DNA of 64,000 nt from CAZEHJ01 sp964512485 (GTDB lineage: Bacteria > Bacteroidota > Rhodothermia > Rhodothermales > UBA10348), in NCBI GenBank assembly GCA_964512485.1, contig CAZEHJ010000007.1, forward strand, positions 7,134-71,133, read 5' to 3'. Every line of letters starts with the position of its first letter. The stretch's first letter is position 1. Below the pieces are notes generated by a model. It was not told the origin of the DNA. It ran no database searches and saw only the letters and a program-made list of their open reading frames with translations. Below, in pieces: positions 25,925 through 36,307 of this stretch. Both the position numbers and the translations under genes were made by a program.

Positions 25925-28039
25925 CTAGTTGATCACGGAGAATGAACCGCTCTTCGAAGAGGCCCCTGAACGAACCCGATACAGGTACAATCCTGCGTTC
26001 AGCTTCGAGACATCGAGAGCCATTTCCGCGGTTGTATCCAGAATGTATGTAGAGGATGACTGAACTCGTCGTCCCAACATGTCGAAGACGTCGATATCAA
26101 CCCGCGACGGTGAGGCCATAATAATCGGCAATGATATCCGGTTCAACGCCGGATTGGGAAACGGTGCCCCGAGTGATAACCGATCCGGTAGCTCGGTCGA
26201 CTCTTCAACGGCGACACCGGCGGTGATGTGACTGAACAATCCACCATCTACCGTTCCGACAAAAGCGTTGCCGTAGCCGTCGAAAGCAATAGAGGTCACC
26301 CGTTCATGACCTTCCAAGCCTCCATTCATGGGCAGCCACTTCCCGCTCCAGGGGTTCAGTTGAAATACTCCACTTCCATAGGTCGTAATGTGGGGCGTTC
26401 CATTTCGGTCAAATTCGACGCTTCGGATGTCTTCCGAACCAACCAGTCCTGTGCCAGCGTTGTGCCAGGTCACGCCATCATCCCAGGATTCAACGACGGC
26501 TGAAAATCTGGTGCCACCCAGTATCCGACCCTCGTGTTTTGCGAACGTCTGCACATCGAACCAGGGCGCGGTATTTGAGGCCATGACCTGCCAACCATTT
26601 CCACTCAGATCCCGTCGCCACGCATCCCATGACGCTCCGGCCAGTATCGCGCCGGAGTCGGTCTCTATGACGGCTGATATATCCCTGAAAGCCTGATCGC
26701 TACCCTGAACTGTCGAAGCCGCCCAGGAATGTCCGTCGAAGAAATACACGCCGGCGTGATATCCGGCCAGGATGGTTCCGTCAGAGGTGATATCTATATC
26801 CCGGATGGACGGCATTCCCGGAGGACCAAGTGCAGTCCACCCGTTCGACGCCGTGAGTTTCCAGACGCCGACCGTCGTCGCCGCGATCAGTTGTCCTTCT
26901 GCGTCCAGATCTATGTCTGTAATTTTTTGAATCAAGGGTTCGGATTCGAAACCTCTTTGCCAGTTCACTCCCAGATCTGTGGAAATGAACAGGCCTCCGT
27001 TCGTACCGGCCACCAATCGCCCGTCATCAAGAGCCCGTACGACCGTAATCTGGCTGTCCAATCCCTGGCTGGACGCGTTCCATGACGCACCATTATCGGT
27101 GGACCTCAGAATGCCTTCGCCTTGCGTCCCAATCAATATGGATGATTCGAGAAACAGCATTGATTGCACCCCTGACCCGGAGGCCGGGCTTGCTGACCAG
27201 GATGAACCGTCGTCCGTCGATTCGAACAGGTTGCGATATCCCCCTGCGAAAATGTGCCCTTCGGGACCGACTTTGAGCTCAGCGACCGTGAACGGATCTG
27301 GAAACGGTTGAACGCAGGTCCAGAGCGTCCCATTTCCGCGAGAGCGGTAAATGGAGCATCCCCCATTTTCAGGATTAATACCCGCGAAAATGCTGCCGAC
27401 ATCATTCGTTTCGATCGATACAACATTGTATTCCTGAAGTCCGGTCGAGGCGAACTCCCAGTTCAGCCCCATGTCAGATGAACGGAATATTCCCAGTGAT
27501 GTGGCTGCAAACAGATATTCCGAATTGGATGAGAGGTCCTGCACCGCGACATCAAATCCCTGAAGCGTATGCGCGCTCCAGGATCCGGCCGATCCAACTG
27601 AGCGATAGACAAATCCGTTCGACCCGGCGAGCAATAATCCTGGTTCCGGCTCGAGGACGGTCGACGTGAAGATGTTGGCGAGTGCCGCAAAATGCCAGGT
27701 GTCATCTCCGGCAGGCAAGCGGTACAGGCCGGTTCCCCAGGTAGCAGCCCAGAGCGACCCGTCATCGCGGGCATGCAAGTCGCGGACATCGAACTGAACC
27801 AGCCCGTCCGAAACGTTTTCCCACGATTGTCCCTGATCGACGCTCTGGAACACCCCGTTGGATGTGGCGGCAAAGATCTGCCCACCGGCGGTCCGTTCCA
27901 GGTCCCAGACGGTCGTTCCTCCGAACGGTCCATTGACGCCGGACCAATAATCCGTCTGAGCTCTGACCTCGGTGGTCAGTGCCAGTAGAATGGCCGTCGA
28001 TAAAACGAAGCGGGTGATATGACGATAAGACATAGACAT
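25925..28039 (-). CDS. Secreted BNR/sortilin-like beta-propeller protein with T9SS type A sorting domain
   Basis: A 704-residue exported protein. The signal peptide is residues 1-28 (ending VRAQ). ATG 28039 or ATG 28033 (codon 3) are both possible starts. The body is made of repeated BNR/Ycf48-like blades, each with an Asp-box-like SxDxGxxW motif (SVDQGQSWENV, SSDMGLNWEFA, STDDGSSWSA, STDLGVNWQRG, SWDDGVTWHNA). The last ~80 residues are a type A T9SS sorting domain: APFPNPALN, then VDIDVFDMLGRRV, then LNAGLYLYRVRSG. It should be exported across the outer membrane by the T9SS. The ligand is unknown. Confidence 0.9.
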   Translation of the reverse strand: MSMSYRHITRFVLSTAILLALTTEVRAQTDYWSGVNGPFGGTTVWDLERTAGGQIFAATSNGVFQSVDQGQSWENVSDGLVQFDVRDLHARDDGSLWAATWGTGLYRLPAGDDTWHFAALANIFTSTVLEPEPGLLLAGSNGFVYRSVGSAGSWSAHTLQGFDVAVQDLSSNSEYLFAATSLGIFRSSDMGLNWEFASTGLQEYNVVSIETNDVGSIFAGINPENGGCSIYRSRGNGTLWTCVQPFPDPFTVAELKVGPEGHIFAGGYRNLFESTDDGSSWSASPASGSGVQSMLFLESSILIGTQGEGILRSTDNGASWNASSQGLDSQITVVRALDDGRLVAGTNGGLFISTDLGVNWQRGFESEPLIQKITDIDLDAEGQLIAATTVGVWKLTASNGWTALGPPGMPSIRDIDITSDGTILAGYHAGVYFFDGHSWAASTVQGSDQAFRDISAVIETDSGAILAGASWDAWRRDLSGNGWQVMASNTAPWFDVQTFAKHEGRILGGTRFSAVVESWDDGVTWHNAGTGLVGSEDIRSVEFDRNGTPHITTYGSGVFQLNPWSGKWLPMNGGLEGHERVTSIAFDGYGNAFVGTVDGGLFSHITAGVAVEESTELPDRLSLGAPFPNPALNRISLPIIMASPSRVDIDVFDMLGRRVQSSSTYILDTTAEMALDVSKLNAGLYLYRVRSGASSKSGSFSVIN

Positions 28040-28170
28040 CCACCATCATTATCGACCGAAAAACGTCATTTTAAAACGAATCAGGGGCGAACCTGCAGCT
28101 TTTCAGAGCATGCCTGAACGGTTGGCGAAAAAGCGAGGACGACCAGAGCTTCCAGGCGCCGGGAGAACGA

Positions 28171-29130
28171 TTATTTGGCGTCTTTGGCCTGCTGAATCAG
28201 CTCCTTCTGCTCTTTGGACAGGGATTCTGGAATCCTGATGTCCAGATGCACGATTAGGTCCCCCTTTTTGGACTCCGTTTCGACGCCGTGGCCCCTGATC
28301 CGGAGTTTGTCACCAGGTTGAGATCCTTCCGGAACGGTCAGTTTGAGCTGTTTGCCGTGTGGAGTCTTGATATGCAGCGCAGATCCCAGAAGCGCATCGA
28401 AAACAGACACTTCAAGTCCCGTATGAATAGAGAGCTCTTCACGATAGAATCGTTCGTGATCCTCAACTCGGATCGTCACGTACAGATTGCCAACGCTGCC
28501 GTCCGGTTTTGGCCTTCCTTTTTCCCTTATCCGAATCTTGTGGCCGTCTTTAACACCCTTCGGAAAGGGAATGGAGACTTTTTCACCATCGAGAGAAAAG
28601 CTGAGCTTCCCTCCCTTCAACATCCTGGAAAATGAGATTCGGACGGTTCTTTTCCGGTCGTATGCCGTGTTCTCTTTCCGGCGTGGGTCTCGCTGCTGCG
28701 GACCACTTCGTGAGCCACCTGGCGAACCAGCTTGTGGGCCGCCCGGCCCTCCGCCTTGCGCTGCGCCGCCAAAAAACCGCTCAAAAATGTCCCCAAAACC
28801 GCCTCCCACGTCGAATCCGCCCGGATCCATGCGCACGTAGGTTCCATCCGGGTTCTGATAGTACTGTCCACCGGTTCGAGTGGAGAATGGGCTGCCACCG
28901 GGACCACCCGGGCCACCGAATTTCCTCATTCTGTCGTATTGACGACGTTTTTTAGGGTCTGACAGCGTTTCGTAGGCAGATTGAACCTCTTTAAATCGCT
29001 CTTCAGCACTCGGATCATCGGGGTTTCTGTCTGGGTGCAGTTCACGCGCGAGCTTCCGATATGCCTTCTTGATGGCATCCGGCTCCGTTTTTTCGGTAAC
29101 ACCGAGCGTTTTGTAATAGTCTGCAGCCAT
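28171..29130 (-). CDS. cbpA: DnaJ-type co-chaperone, CbpA-like (no zinc finger)
   Basis: A 319-residue J-domain protein. The J domain is residues 1-70 with HPD at 32-34, then a Gly/Phe-rich linker (about 75-145) expanded with Gly/Pro/Ser, and C-terminal substrate-binding domains I and II (about 160-315). The four CxxCxGxG zinc repeats of DnaJ are absent, which places it with CbpA/DnaJ class B proteins. It stimulates DnaK ATPase and delivers clients. DnaK and GrpE are not in the window. It diverges from the biotin carboxylase gene. Confidence 0.88.
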   Translation of the reverse strand: MAADYYKTLGVTEKTEPDAIKKAYRKLARELHPDRNPDDPSAEERFKEVQSAYETLSDPKKRRQYDRMRKFGGPGGPGGSPFSTRTGGQYYQNPDGTYVRMDPGGFDVGGGFGDIFERFFGGAAQGGGPGGPQAGSPGGSRSGPQQRDPRRKENTAYDRKRTVRISFSRMLKGGKLSFSLDGEKVSIPFPKGVKDGHKIRIREKGRPKPDGSVGNLYVTIRVEDHERFYREELSIHTGLEVSVFDALLGSALHIKTPHGKQLKLTVPEGSQPGDKLRIRGHGVETESKKGDLIVHLDIRIPESLSKEQKELIQQAKDAK

Positions 29131-29313
29131 TTTCAGTGCCTGAGGCCGGTTGAATCGATACGAACGGGCCTATCTACCGCTTGTTGAACTTCAGTGCAAG
29201 TCCTCCTGATCACTGGTTTTGGCGGAATTCCGATGGTATTCTGCCACTTCTTCAGGTATCGTTGCGCCAATTCCCATCTCCAAATTCGTGCCAAGAGCCC
29301 AATCTTGACAGAT

Positions 29314-30825
29314 ATGTCAGACATTTCAGACATCAAAAAGGTTCTCATCGCCAACAGGGGTGAAATCGCAGTTCGAGTTATCAGATCCTGCCGGGAACTG
29401 GGTATCGAAACGGTGGCCGTGTTTTCTGATGCGGATCGGACGGCTCTTCATGTGCGCATGGCAGATGAGGCCTACCACATCGGGGCCGCTCCATCGGCCG
29501 AATCCTATCTGGTTCAAGAGCGCATTCTTGAAGTCGCGAAGGCTTCTGGCGCAGATGCCGTCCATCCGGGATATGGCTTTCTGTCTGAGAACAGTTCGTT
29601 CGCCCGCGGTTGCGAAGAAGCCGGACTGCGTTTCATTGGCCCGACTCCGGACGCCATCGAGGCAATGGGTGACAAGACTGCCGCTCGCGCATTGATGGAA
29701 AAGGCGGGCGTACCTATGGCTCCCGGGACCGTCGATGCAGTAACGGATCAGTCTGAGGCAGCCGCCATCGCTGCTGAGATCGGCTATCCCGTTCTGATCA
29801 AGGCTGCCGCCGGCGGTGGCGGAAAAGGAATGAGAATCGTGCGAGACGATGCTGACTTCGTGGCTTCGATGGAAACAGCTTCTCGCGAAGCCAAATCTGC
29901 TTTTGGCGACGGCCGCGTTTTTATCGAGAAGTATATCGAACGGCCACGGCACATCGAATTTCAGATCCTGGCAGACACGAAGGGTAACACGGTGCACCTC
30001 TTCGAGAGGGAGTGCTCGATTCAGCGACGCCATCAAAAAGTAATCGAAGAAGCCCCTTCGTCGGTTCTGACCGACGAACTTCGAAGCGAAATGGGCCAGG
30101 CGGCCGTCCGGGCGGCTGCCTCCTGTGGATACGTCGGCGCCGGGACGGTCGAATTTTTGCTCGACCAGAACATGAATTTCTTTTTCATGGAAATGAATAC
30201 CAGGCTTCAGGTCGAGCACCCGGTGACGGAGAGCATAACCGGTATCGACCTCGTGGAACTGCAGATCCGAATCGCTGAAGGCAGGGCGTTGCCGTTCGAA
30301 CAGAAAGATCTCCAGATGGGAGGTCACTCTATTGAGTGCAGGATCTACGCCGAAGACCCACTCAACGACTTCATGCCGGGCCCGGGCATTCTTTTGAAGC
30401 ATGACCCGCCTGCCGGTTTTGGCGTTCGCGTGGACAGTGGTGTTGAAGAAGGCTCCGAAATTTCGCTCTTCTATGACCCGATGATTTCAAAACTGACGAC
30501 CTGGGGAGCAACCCGCGCAGAGGCTATCGCACGCATGAGGCGGGCCCTGGACGAGTATGCGATCGCCGGCGTACCCACCACGATCCCCTTTTGTCGGTTT
30601 GTGATGGATCACGAGGCATTTACCGGTGGCAACTTCTCAACCCACTTCGTTGAGAATAATTTCAGTGCAGAAAAATTACTGGAAGGAGCCGAGGAACTTG
30701 AATCGGCCATCGCCATTGCTTCGGCACTTTACGCCGACGGCCACCGGCACCATAATGGTCAGGCGGCAGCTGGGAAGTCATCGGAATTCAGCTCCTGGAG
30801 AAAAAATCGAAAGGAGTTGGACTAG
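29314..30825 (+). CDS. accC: Biotin carboxylase (acetyl/propionyl-CoA carboxylase biotin carboxylase subunit)
   Basis: It carboxylates biotin on its carrier protein using ATP and bicarbonate. The protein of 503 residues starts MSDISDIKKVLIANRGEIA; a longer open frame from 29194 has no family match, so ATG 29314 is chosen. Visible: the ATP-grasp glycine loop KAAAGGGGKGMR, the ERDCS-like FERECSIQRRHQK block, the EMNTRLQVEHPVTE catalytic block and the C-terminal FYDPMISKL. It lacks a biotinyl (MKM) domain, so the carrier is encoded elsewhere. The ~55-residue C-terminal tail beyond the usual ACC size makes the propionyl-CoA carboxylase branch possible. No partner subunit is adjacent. Confidence 0.9.
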   Translation: MSDISDIKKVLIANRGEIAVRVIRSCRELGIETVAVFSDADRTALHVRMADEAYHIGAAPSAESYLVQERILEVAKASGADAVHPGYGFLSENSSFARGCEEAGLRFIGPTPDAIEAMGDKTAARALMEKAGVPMAPGTVDAVTDQSEAAAIAAEIGYPVLIKAAAGGGGKGMRIVRDDADFVASMETASREAKSAFGDGRVFIEKYIERPRHIEFQILADTKGNTVHLFERECSIQRRHQKVIEEAPSSVLTDELRSEMGQAAVRAAASCGYVGAGTVEFLLDQNMNFFFMEMNTRLQVEHPVTESITGIDLVELQIRIAEGRALPFEQKDLQMGGHSIECRIYAEDPLNDFMPGPGILLKHDPPAGFGVRVDSGVEEGSEISLFYDPMISKLTTWGATRAEAIARMRRALDEYAIAGVPTTIPFCRFVMDHEAFTGGNFSTHFVENNFSAEKLLEGAEELESAIAIASALYADGHRHHNGQAAAGKSSEFSSWRKNRKELD

Positions 30826-30854
30826 TCGGAAAGTATGCTCTCGAGGACGGCGAC

Positions 30855-31811
30855 TTAGACCCACGCTTGCTCAAGCTCCAGACCTTGTGACACGAGCCAG
30901 TCCGCCACCGCCATCACCGCCTCCCGCACACCTTTGGTTGTCATGGGATCGCCAAACGGCTGTAGACTCACATAAACACCTTCTTTCTTGGGCCACGCCT
31001 GAATCAACAGCTCCTGCCGCAGGTCGGGTTCTTCGGAGGTTGCTTTGAACAGCAATCCGTCAGACGCCAAGTCTCGGTACGCTTCCAACACGATGGCGTG
31101 ACCACCATCAAATGAACGTACTTGTTTCGTAAACGGGCCGACGTTTGTGAGCGAACCCTTGAGTGAAGCGTGTTGCATATCGATCGATGTGATGAGTCGC
31201 GGCGCCGAAGGCATCACCTTCGTGCATCGAAATTCAGCGTGATGGATGGGTTTATTCTGGTCCAGCCACTTGCGGGCGTATTTGGTTTGAAGCGTCGCGG
31301 GTGGCGGGTCGCCTTCGATGACTTCAAAACATCCAGATTCCTTGCCCTCGGCCACCGAAAACGCATAGTATTCGGGATGATCCGTGGTGAGAAACAGGGA
31401 GCCTCCTTCTATGAGTCGCGACGATAGAATCCGGAAAAATTCTGACTGAAGAAGCCTGTTCTTGTGATGCTTCTTCCGTGGCCAGGGATCCGGAAAATTG
31501 ACAAATACGCGGTCCAGTGAGTGCTCGCCGAGCACGTCCCGAACCAGAAATCGGGCATTGCCCTTAAAAAGGCGGACATGCTCGGTGTCATTGCGCTTCA
31601 TCCGGCGATAGGTTCGCCAAACTGAGCCGAGCGACACTTCCGCTCCCAGAAGATTCCATTCAGGATGGTCCTCTGCCAGATGCTCCAGGTAGTGTCCACC
31701 ACCAAAACCGACCTCCAGCACAAGGGGGCCGGGCCGCGTGAACAACGTGGCATCATCAATGGGAGTCTTCAGGTCTCCGGCTTTGAGAAGTATGTCGTGC
31801 GCATTTTCCAT
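30855..31811 (-). CDS. trmB: tRNA (guanine-N7-)-methyltransferase with a C-terminal extension
   Basis: It makes m7G46 in the variable loop of tRNAs. The methyltransferase core holds the SAM motif EVGFGGGHYLEHL (about 33-45) and the diagnostic VNFPDPWPRKKHHKNRL (about 103-119). Most TrmB proteins are 210-240 residues; this one is 318. The extra ~100 residues (from about 215) form a separate alpha/beta domain I do not recognise. It starts 11 bases after the RND transporter stop on the same strand, so it probably shares the efflux operon's transcript. Confidence 0.9.
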   Translation of the reverse strand: MENAHDILLKAGDLKTPIDDATLFTRPGPLVLEVGFGGGHYLEHLAEDHPEWNLLGAEVSLGSVWRTYRRMKRNDTEHVRLFKGNARFLVRDVLGEHSLDRVFVNFPDPWPRKKHHKNRLLQSEFFRILSSRLIEGGSLFLTTDHPEYYAFSVAEGKESGCFEVIEGDPPPATLQTKYARKWLDQNKPIHHAEFRCTKVMPSAPRLITSIDMQHASLKGSLTNVGPFTKQVRSFDGGHAIVLEAYRDLASDGLLFKATSEEPDLRQELLIQAWPKKEGVYVSLQPFGDPMTTKGVREAVMAVADWLVSQGLELEQAWV

Positions 31812-31822
31812 GGCCCGCGAGT

Positions 31823-34800
31823 TTACACACTTGCTGGCTGCGACCCAAGTGATGAAACCGTGGATTCCCTGCTCGACCTCGCGCTCGAGCGTCCCCTCAG
31901 GGAAGCCAGCTTACTTTCAACACTTGCTTCAAGCATAACCAGAGCCGGCACCAGAATGATAATGATGAACGTGGCGAACAGGATTCCGAACCCGAGGCTG
32001 GCCGCGATGGGAATGAGGAATTGAGCCTGAAGGCTGCGCTCGAGAATGAGTGGCAGAACACCCAGAAACGTCGTGATTGATGTCAGCAGGATGGGTCGGA
32101 ATCGAACCTTGCCAGCATTGATCACAGCCGTTCGAATATCATGCCCCTTCTCTCGTTCCTTGTTCACATAGTCGATCAACACGAGTGAATCGTTGACCAC
32201 GACGCCCGAAAGACCGACGATTCCGAAGAGGCTCAGAACACCGACTGCCAGTCCCATCACAAGATGTCCGACAATGGCTCCGATAATCCCGAAGGGAATG
32301 GCCGACATAATGATGAGAGGCTGAGTATACGATTTGAAGGGAATAGCCAGCAGGGCGAAAATCAAAAAGAGCGCAATCAGAAATCCGCGTTTGATGGCGT
32401 CCACCGCATCAGCCTGCTCCCTCTGCTCTCCTTCGAACGAGCCCCGAAATCCGGGATACGTCTGTGCCATGCGGGGAAGAATGTCTGCTTCCAATGCATT
32501 GATAACATCCTGCGCGGGCACCACATCCTCATTGACTTCCGCTGTGATCGTCACGATTCGATTACGGTCCCTGCGATTGATAGCCGCTGTTCCGGTTCCT
32601 ACCGTTACCATCGCTACCTCAGAGAACGGTATTTCGGCTCCCGAAAGCGTTCGGATATTGAAGTCATCGAGATCCGAAAGAGCATCACGTTCTTCGCGCG
32701 GAAGCCGAACCATGACTTTTACATCGTCCCTTCCACGCTGAACGCGCAGCGCTTCATTTCCGTAAAAGGCCCCTCGAACCTGACGCGCCAGATCGTCGAG
32801 GGTGACACCCAGCATTTCTGCTTCGGGTTTCAGTTCCAGTTTGAGCTCTTTCTTTCCCGGTTGCCGATCGTCTTCGATCTGATACGTACCGGCAAAGTTG
32901 GCAATCTCTTCCTTTACCTCTTCGACCGCCTCATTCAGATCATTGGCGTCAGACGCCGACACTTCAAGTTGAATGGCGCTTCCCAGAGAAAATATTGCGG
33001 ACTGAAACTGTAGCGATCGGACCTCGGGCATATCGCCGGCGGCTTCGCGCCATCGTGATTCGAATTCTGCTGAAGAAATCTCTCGAATTTCTGATTCCAA
33101 CAGCTCGAAGTTGATTTCGGCGATGGTAGGATCGATGAGGCCCGGACCCCCTCCCTGGTTGGGTTGAGATGTTAATGATGGTGCCTTTCCAATGATCGAA
33201 AAAACGTGTTTCACGATGGGCGGATGATCCTCGTCCAGTTCACTCTGAATCTGGGCCGCGACCTCCGTTCCTATCAGTTCAAGACGGGCTGCAACGGCTT
33301 CCGTTCGGGTCGCAGGAGTTCCTTCAGGCATTTCCAATCGGGCAATCACGTTTTCGCCCTCGATATCAGGCATGAAACTGAACTTCACAAATCCTCCCGC
33401 CACCATTCCGACCGCCAACAAAACCGCTGTAATACCGCCCAATACCACGTAATTGTAGTGTTGTGTTACGAATTCCAGTGTCCTGGTGAGTGGTCCCTCA
33501 ACATTCCAGGTCATGAAATCGGCGATCTTTTTTTGAGCCCTCTCAAGAGTTCTCGCCACCACATTCTTCGCACCACCACGAAGCGCCTTCACGTGTGCCA
33601 GGTGAGCAGGCAGAATGAAGAGGGACTCGATCAACGATATGCCAAGGACCGTGATAATCACGATGGGCAGCTGCTGCATGAACTTGCCGATGATGCCCGG
33701 CACAAAGAGAAGTGGAGTGAATGCCGCCATCGTCGTCAGGACTGCGAATACTACGGGACGAGCAAGACGAGTGGTTCCGTGGACCGCGGCGTCTTCCGGA
33801 TCATGCCCCGCTTCCTGTTCTGCGAATATGTTTTCACCGATGACTATGGCATCGTCCACCACTATCCCGAGGGCCAGGATGAAGGCCACCAGAGAAATCA
33901 GATTTATCGATGCCCCCAGAAACAGCATGACGGCGAATGTGCCCAGAAAAGAGATGAAGATCCCGGCCGATACCCAAAAAGCCAGACGGGAATTCATGAA
34001 CAGCCCCAGCGCGATAATCACCAGAAGAAGACCCATGGCCCCGTTCTTGAGCATCAACTCGTAGCGGCTGTTGAGAAGCTTCGCTTCATCCTGCCACACG
34101 GATACCTCAATACCTGCGGGCAAGGGCACCGTTTCGACGTATTCGTAGACCTGCTCGACAATGTCCAGAACGCGTTCGTCCGAGGTTCGATACACCTCGA
34201 GAAGCGCCGTAGGATTCCCATCGAATCGTGTGATGAGATCTGATTCCTCGAAACCATCAGTAATGGTTGCGATGTCGCCGAGACGAACGACAGATCCATC
34301 GGGTGTCGCCCGGACGATGATCTCTGCGTAATCGGAAGCAGAATAATTTTGCCCTTTCGTCCTGACAAGTATCTCCTCGTCGATGGCGCGGATGGATCCT
34401 CCGGGAAGATCGAGGCTTCCCCGACGCACCGCCATGGTGACTGCGTCGAGAGACAGCGAATACGCCTTCAGGGTCTCATCGCTCAACTCAATAGACACCT
34501 CATATTCGCGAACTCCGCTGACCGCCACATAAGAGATTCCTTCCGAGGACGAGAGTTCATCCTTCATCCTGTTGGCAAGTTCCTTCAGACTTCTTTCAGG
34601 CACATCGCCGTGGATTGCCAGCTGGATGGCCTGCCGCCGGGTCGTTACTTCAGATATTTCCGGCTCTTCAGCTTCCAGTGGAAACGTGGAGATGCGATCG
34701 ACCTCAGATTTCACGTCGTCCAGCGCTCGGGTAACGTTTTCCCCGAACTTCAACTGGGCCGTAATAACGCCAGCATTTTCTGCTGAAACCGAAATGATGC

Positions 34801-35038
34801 GGCGAATTCCATCCACGGCTTCGATCTGCGCTTCTATTTTTTGAACGATCGACTCTTCGATTTCGTCAGGTGATGCTCCCGGGTAGTCAACTCGAATCTG
34901 AATCGAATCGAGGCTCGCTTCCGGAAAAACCTCCTGGACGATGCTGGACACCGAGACGAATCCGATCAGCACAAAAAACAGCATCAGTAGGTTTGCTGCG
35001 ACGCTGTTTCGCGCCATCCATGCAATTGCTCCTTTCAT
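31823..35038 (-). CDS. RND-family multidrug efflux transporter (AcrB/MexB-like inner-membrane pump)
   Basis: A proton-driven trimeric pump of 1071 residues with twelve helices and two large periplasmic loops. The start at 35038 (MKGAIAWMARNSVAANLLML) is preferred over an ATG at 35089, because it lies 13 bases after the upstream stop and gives the standard N-terminal helix. TM4 carries the proton-relay pair in GIVVDDAIVIGENI. Residues LAIPFKSYTQPLIIM and GVVVNDSLVLIDYVN match the second half. The PGASPDEIEESIVQKIE loop is a family mark. It works with the adaptor and outer-membrane factor upstream. Substrates are unknown. Confidence 0.93.
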   Translation of the reverse strand: MKGAIAWMARNSVAANLLMLFFVLIGFVSVSSIVQEVFPEASLDSIQIRVDYPGASPDEIEESIVQKIEAQIEAVDGIRRIISVSAENAGVITAQLKFGENVTRALDDVKSEVDRISTFPLEAEEPEISEVTTRRQAIQLAIHGDVPERSLKELANRMKDELSSSEGISYVAVSGVREYEVSIELSDETLKAYSLSLDAVTMAVRRGSLDLPGGSIRAIDEEILVRTKGQNYSASDYAEIIVRATPDGSVVRLGDIATITDGFEESDLITRFDGNPTALLEVYRTSDERVLDIVEQVYEYVETVPLPAGIEVSVWQDEAKLLNSRYELMLKNGAMGLLLVIIALGLFMNSRLAFWVSAGIFISFLGTFAVMLFLGASINLISLVAFILALGIVVDDAIVIGENIFAEQEAGHDPEDAAVHGTTRLARPVVFAVLTTMAAFTPLLFVPGIIGKFMQQLPIVIITVLGISLIESLFILPAHLAHVKALRGGAKNVVARTLERAQKKIADFMTWNVEGPLTRTLEFVTQHYNYVVLGGITAVLLAVGMVAGGFVKFSFMPDIEGENVIARLEMPEGTPATRTEAVAARLELIGTEVAAQIQSELDEDHPPIVKHVFSIIGKAPSLTSQPNQGGGPGLIDPTIAEINFELLESEIREISSAEFESRWREAAGDMPEVRSLQFQSAIFSLGSAIQLEVSASDANDLNEAVEEVKEEIANFAGTYQIEDDRQPGKKELKLELKPEAEMLGVTLDDLARQVRGAFYGNEALRVQRGRDDVKVMVRLPREERDALSDLDDFNIRTLSGAEIPFSEVAMVTVGTGTAAINRRDRNRIVTITAEVNEDVVPAQDVINALEADILPRMAQTYPGFRGSFEGEQREQADAVDAIKRGFLIALFLIFALLAIPFKSYTQPLIIMSAIPFGIIGAIVGHLVMGLAVGVLSLFGIVGLSGVVVNDSLVLIDYVNKEREKGHDIRTAVINAGKVRFRPILLTSITTFLGVLPLILERSLQAQFLIPIAASLGFGILFATFIIIILVPALVMLEASVESKLASLRGRSSARSSRESTVSSLGSQPASV

Positions 35039-35051
35039 AGTTGGTTCTCTG

Positions 35052-36245
35052 CTATCTGGATGAACGGCTTCCTTCGACTTCACGCACACCCATCCCTTCC
35101 GTCACGACAGCCAGGGATGAGACGACAACCCGGTCGCCTGGCATGAGTCCGCCAGATAGATATACAGTGCCTTGCTCGGCAGTCAGCACGTCGACATTTC
35201 GAATCGAAACCGTCTCGTTGTCGACGACCCAGACCTGATCGTTATCACGAAGGGCCGGGCGAGGAATGACAGATTCACCATCGAAGTCCCTGGCTGCGAT
35301 GACAACGCTTGCGTACGAACCAACCAGGAGAGGTGACTTTCCGCTGTTCAGTCCGTACGGATCATCGACCTGAACGACCAGGCGAATGGTCCTCGTCGTC
35401 GGATCGAGGGCTCCCTCAGTCCTCACGACCTTGCCATCCCATTGTTTTAGCCCCGCACCGTTTCCGGTCATCACCCTTGCTTGAATTATGCGATCGGAAG
35501 TCAGTCCGGGAATGTCTCCCAACAATTCAGCCTGATCGGTGCGCAGTGCCACAACGATTTCCGCGATATCTGTCGAATAAAACGATGCGACGACCATTCC
35601 GGGGGCCAGGTATTGACCCAGTTCAGCTTGCCTGGACAGGATCCGCCCGTCAAACGGCGCGCGTATTCGCGATCTCTCCAGACGCCGAAGGCTGTCATTC
35701 AAACGCGCCTCGGCAGCCGCAACTGCTGCATCGGCAAGAACAATCTGCGGCTCCCTGAAAACAAGACTGCCCATCTCGCCCTCCTTGGGCGGCTTCAGGT
35801 CAGGATCCCGTCTCTTCAGCCTCTCCCATTCGTCCTTTGCAATCTGAGATTCCTCCCGAGCGACAATGGCTTCGTATTTACGTGCCGTGACTTCCGCTCT
35901 GGCAACCGAGACTGCGTTCACATAGTCCGTGGAATCGAGTTCGATCAAAATCTGACCCTTCTCGAAAGCCCCGCCATTAACGAAGTCCTCCGAGGCCGAC
36001 ACAATTCGGCCGGCGACTTCTGATGAAAGGGCCACCTGCCTCCGAGCGGACACAGTTCCGCTTCCTGACACGGTCAGGCTGCCAGTTGCGCGCTCTACGG
36101 ATACGGTTTCCACAAGAGGAGCCAGTTCGCGTCGTTCTTCCTTCTCAGGTTCGGGGCGCAGGCCGATCAGAATGATCAGTCCGATCACGCCAACGGCGAG
36201 AATGCCTACACCTATGAGGAATGGTTTGAAGTTGAATCGTGACAT
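35052..36245 (-). CDS. RND efflux periplasmic adaptor (membrane-fusion protein)
   Basis: A 397-residue HlyD/AcrA-type adaptor. It has an N-terminal membrane helix (about residues 9-29, LIGVGILAVGVIGLIILIGL), the lipoyl/barrel-sandwich halves (GTVSARRQVALSSEVAGRI and RIRAPFDGRILSRQ) around a coiled-coil hairpin (about 112-185), a beta-barrel domain (DGKVVRTEGALDPTTRTI) and a membrane-proximal domain ending at GDRVVVSSLAVVTEGM. It bridges the RND pump and the TolC-like channel. It sits between them in the operon, 62 bases after the outer-membrane factor gene. Confidence 0.92.
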   Translation of the reverse strand: MSRFNFKPFLIGVGILAVGVIGLIILIGLRPEPEKEERRELAPLVETVSVERATGSLTVSGSGTVSARRQVALSSEVAGRIVSASEDFVNGGAFEKGQILIELDSTDYVNAVSVARAEVTARKYEAIVAREESQIAKDEWERLKRRDPDLKPPKEGEMGSLVFREPQIVLADAAVAAAEARLNDSLRRLERSRIRAPFDGRILSRQAELGQYLAPGMVVASFYSTDIAEIVVALRTDQAELLGDIPGLTSDRIIQARVMTGNGAGLKQWDGKVVRTEGALDPTTRTIRLVVQVDDPYGLNSGKSPLLVGSYASVVIAARDFDGESVIPRPALRDNDQVWVVDNETVSIRNVDVLTAEQGTVYLSGGLMPGDRVVVSSLAVVTEGMGVREVEGSRSSR

Positions 36246-36307
36246 CGTGCTATCGTGCTATCTATCTGGTCATGTTTTGAAATCGAGAATCGGGCAATCA
36301 CGCCGGG

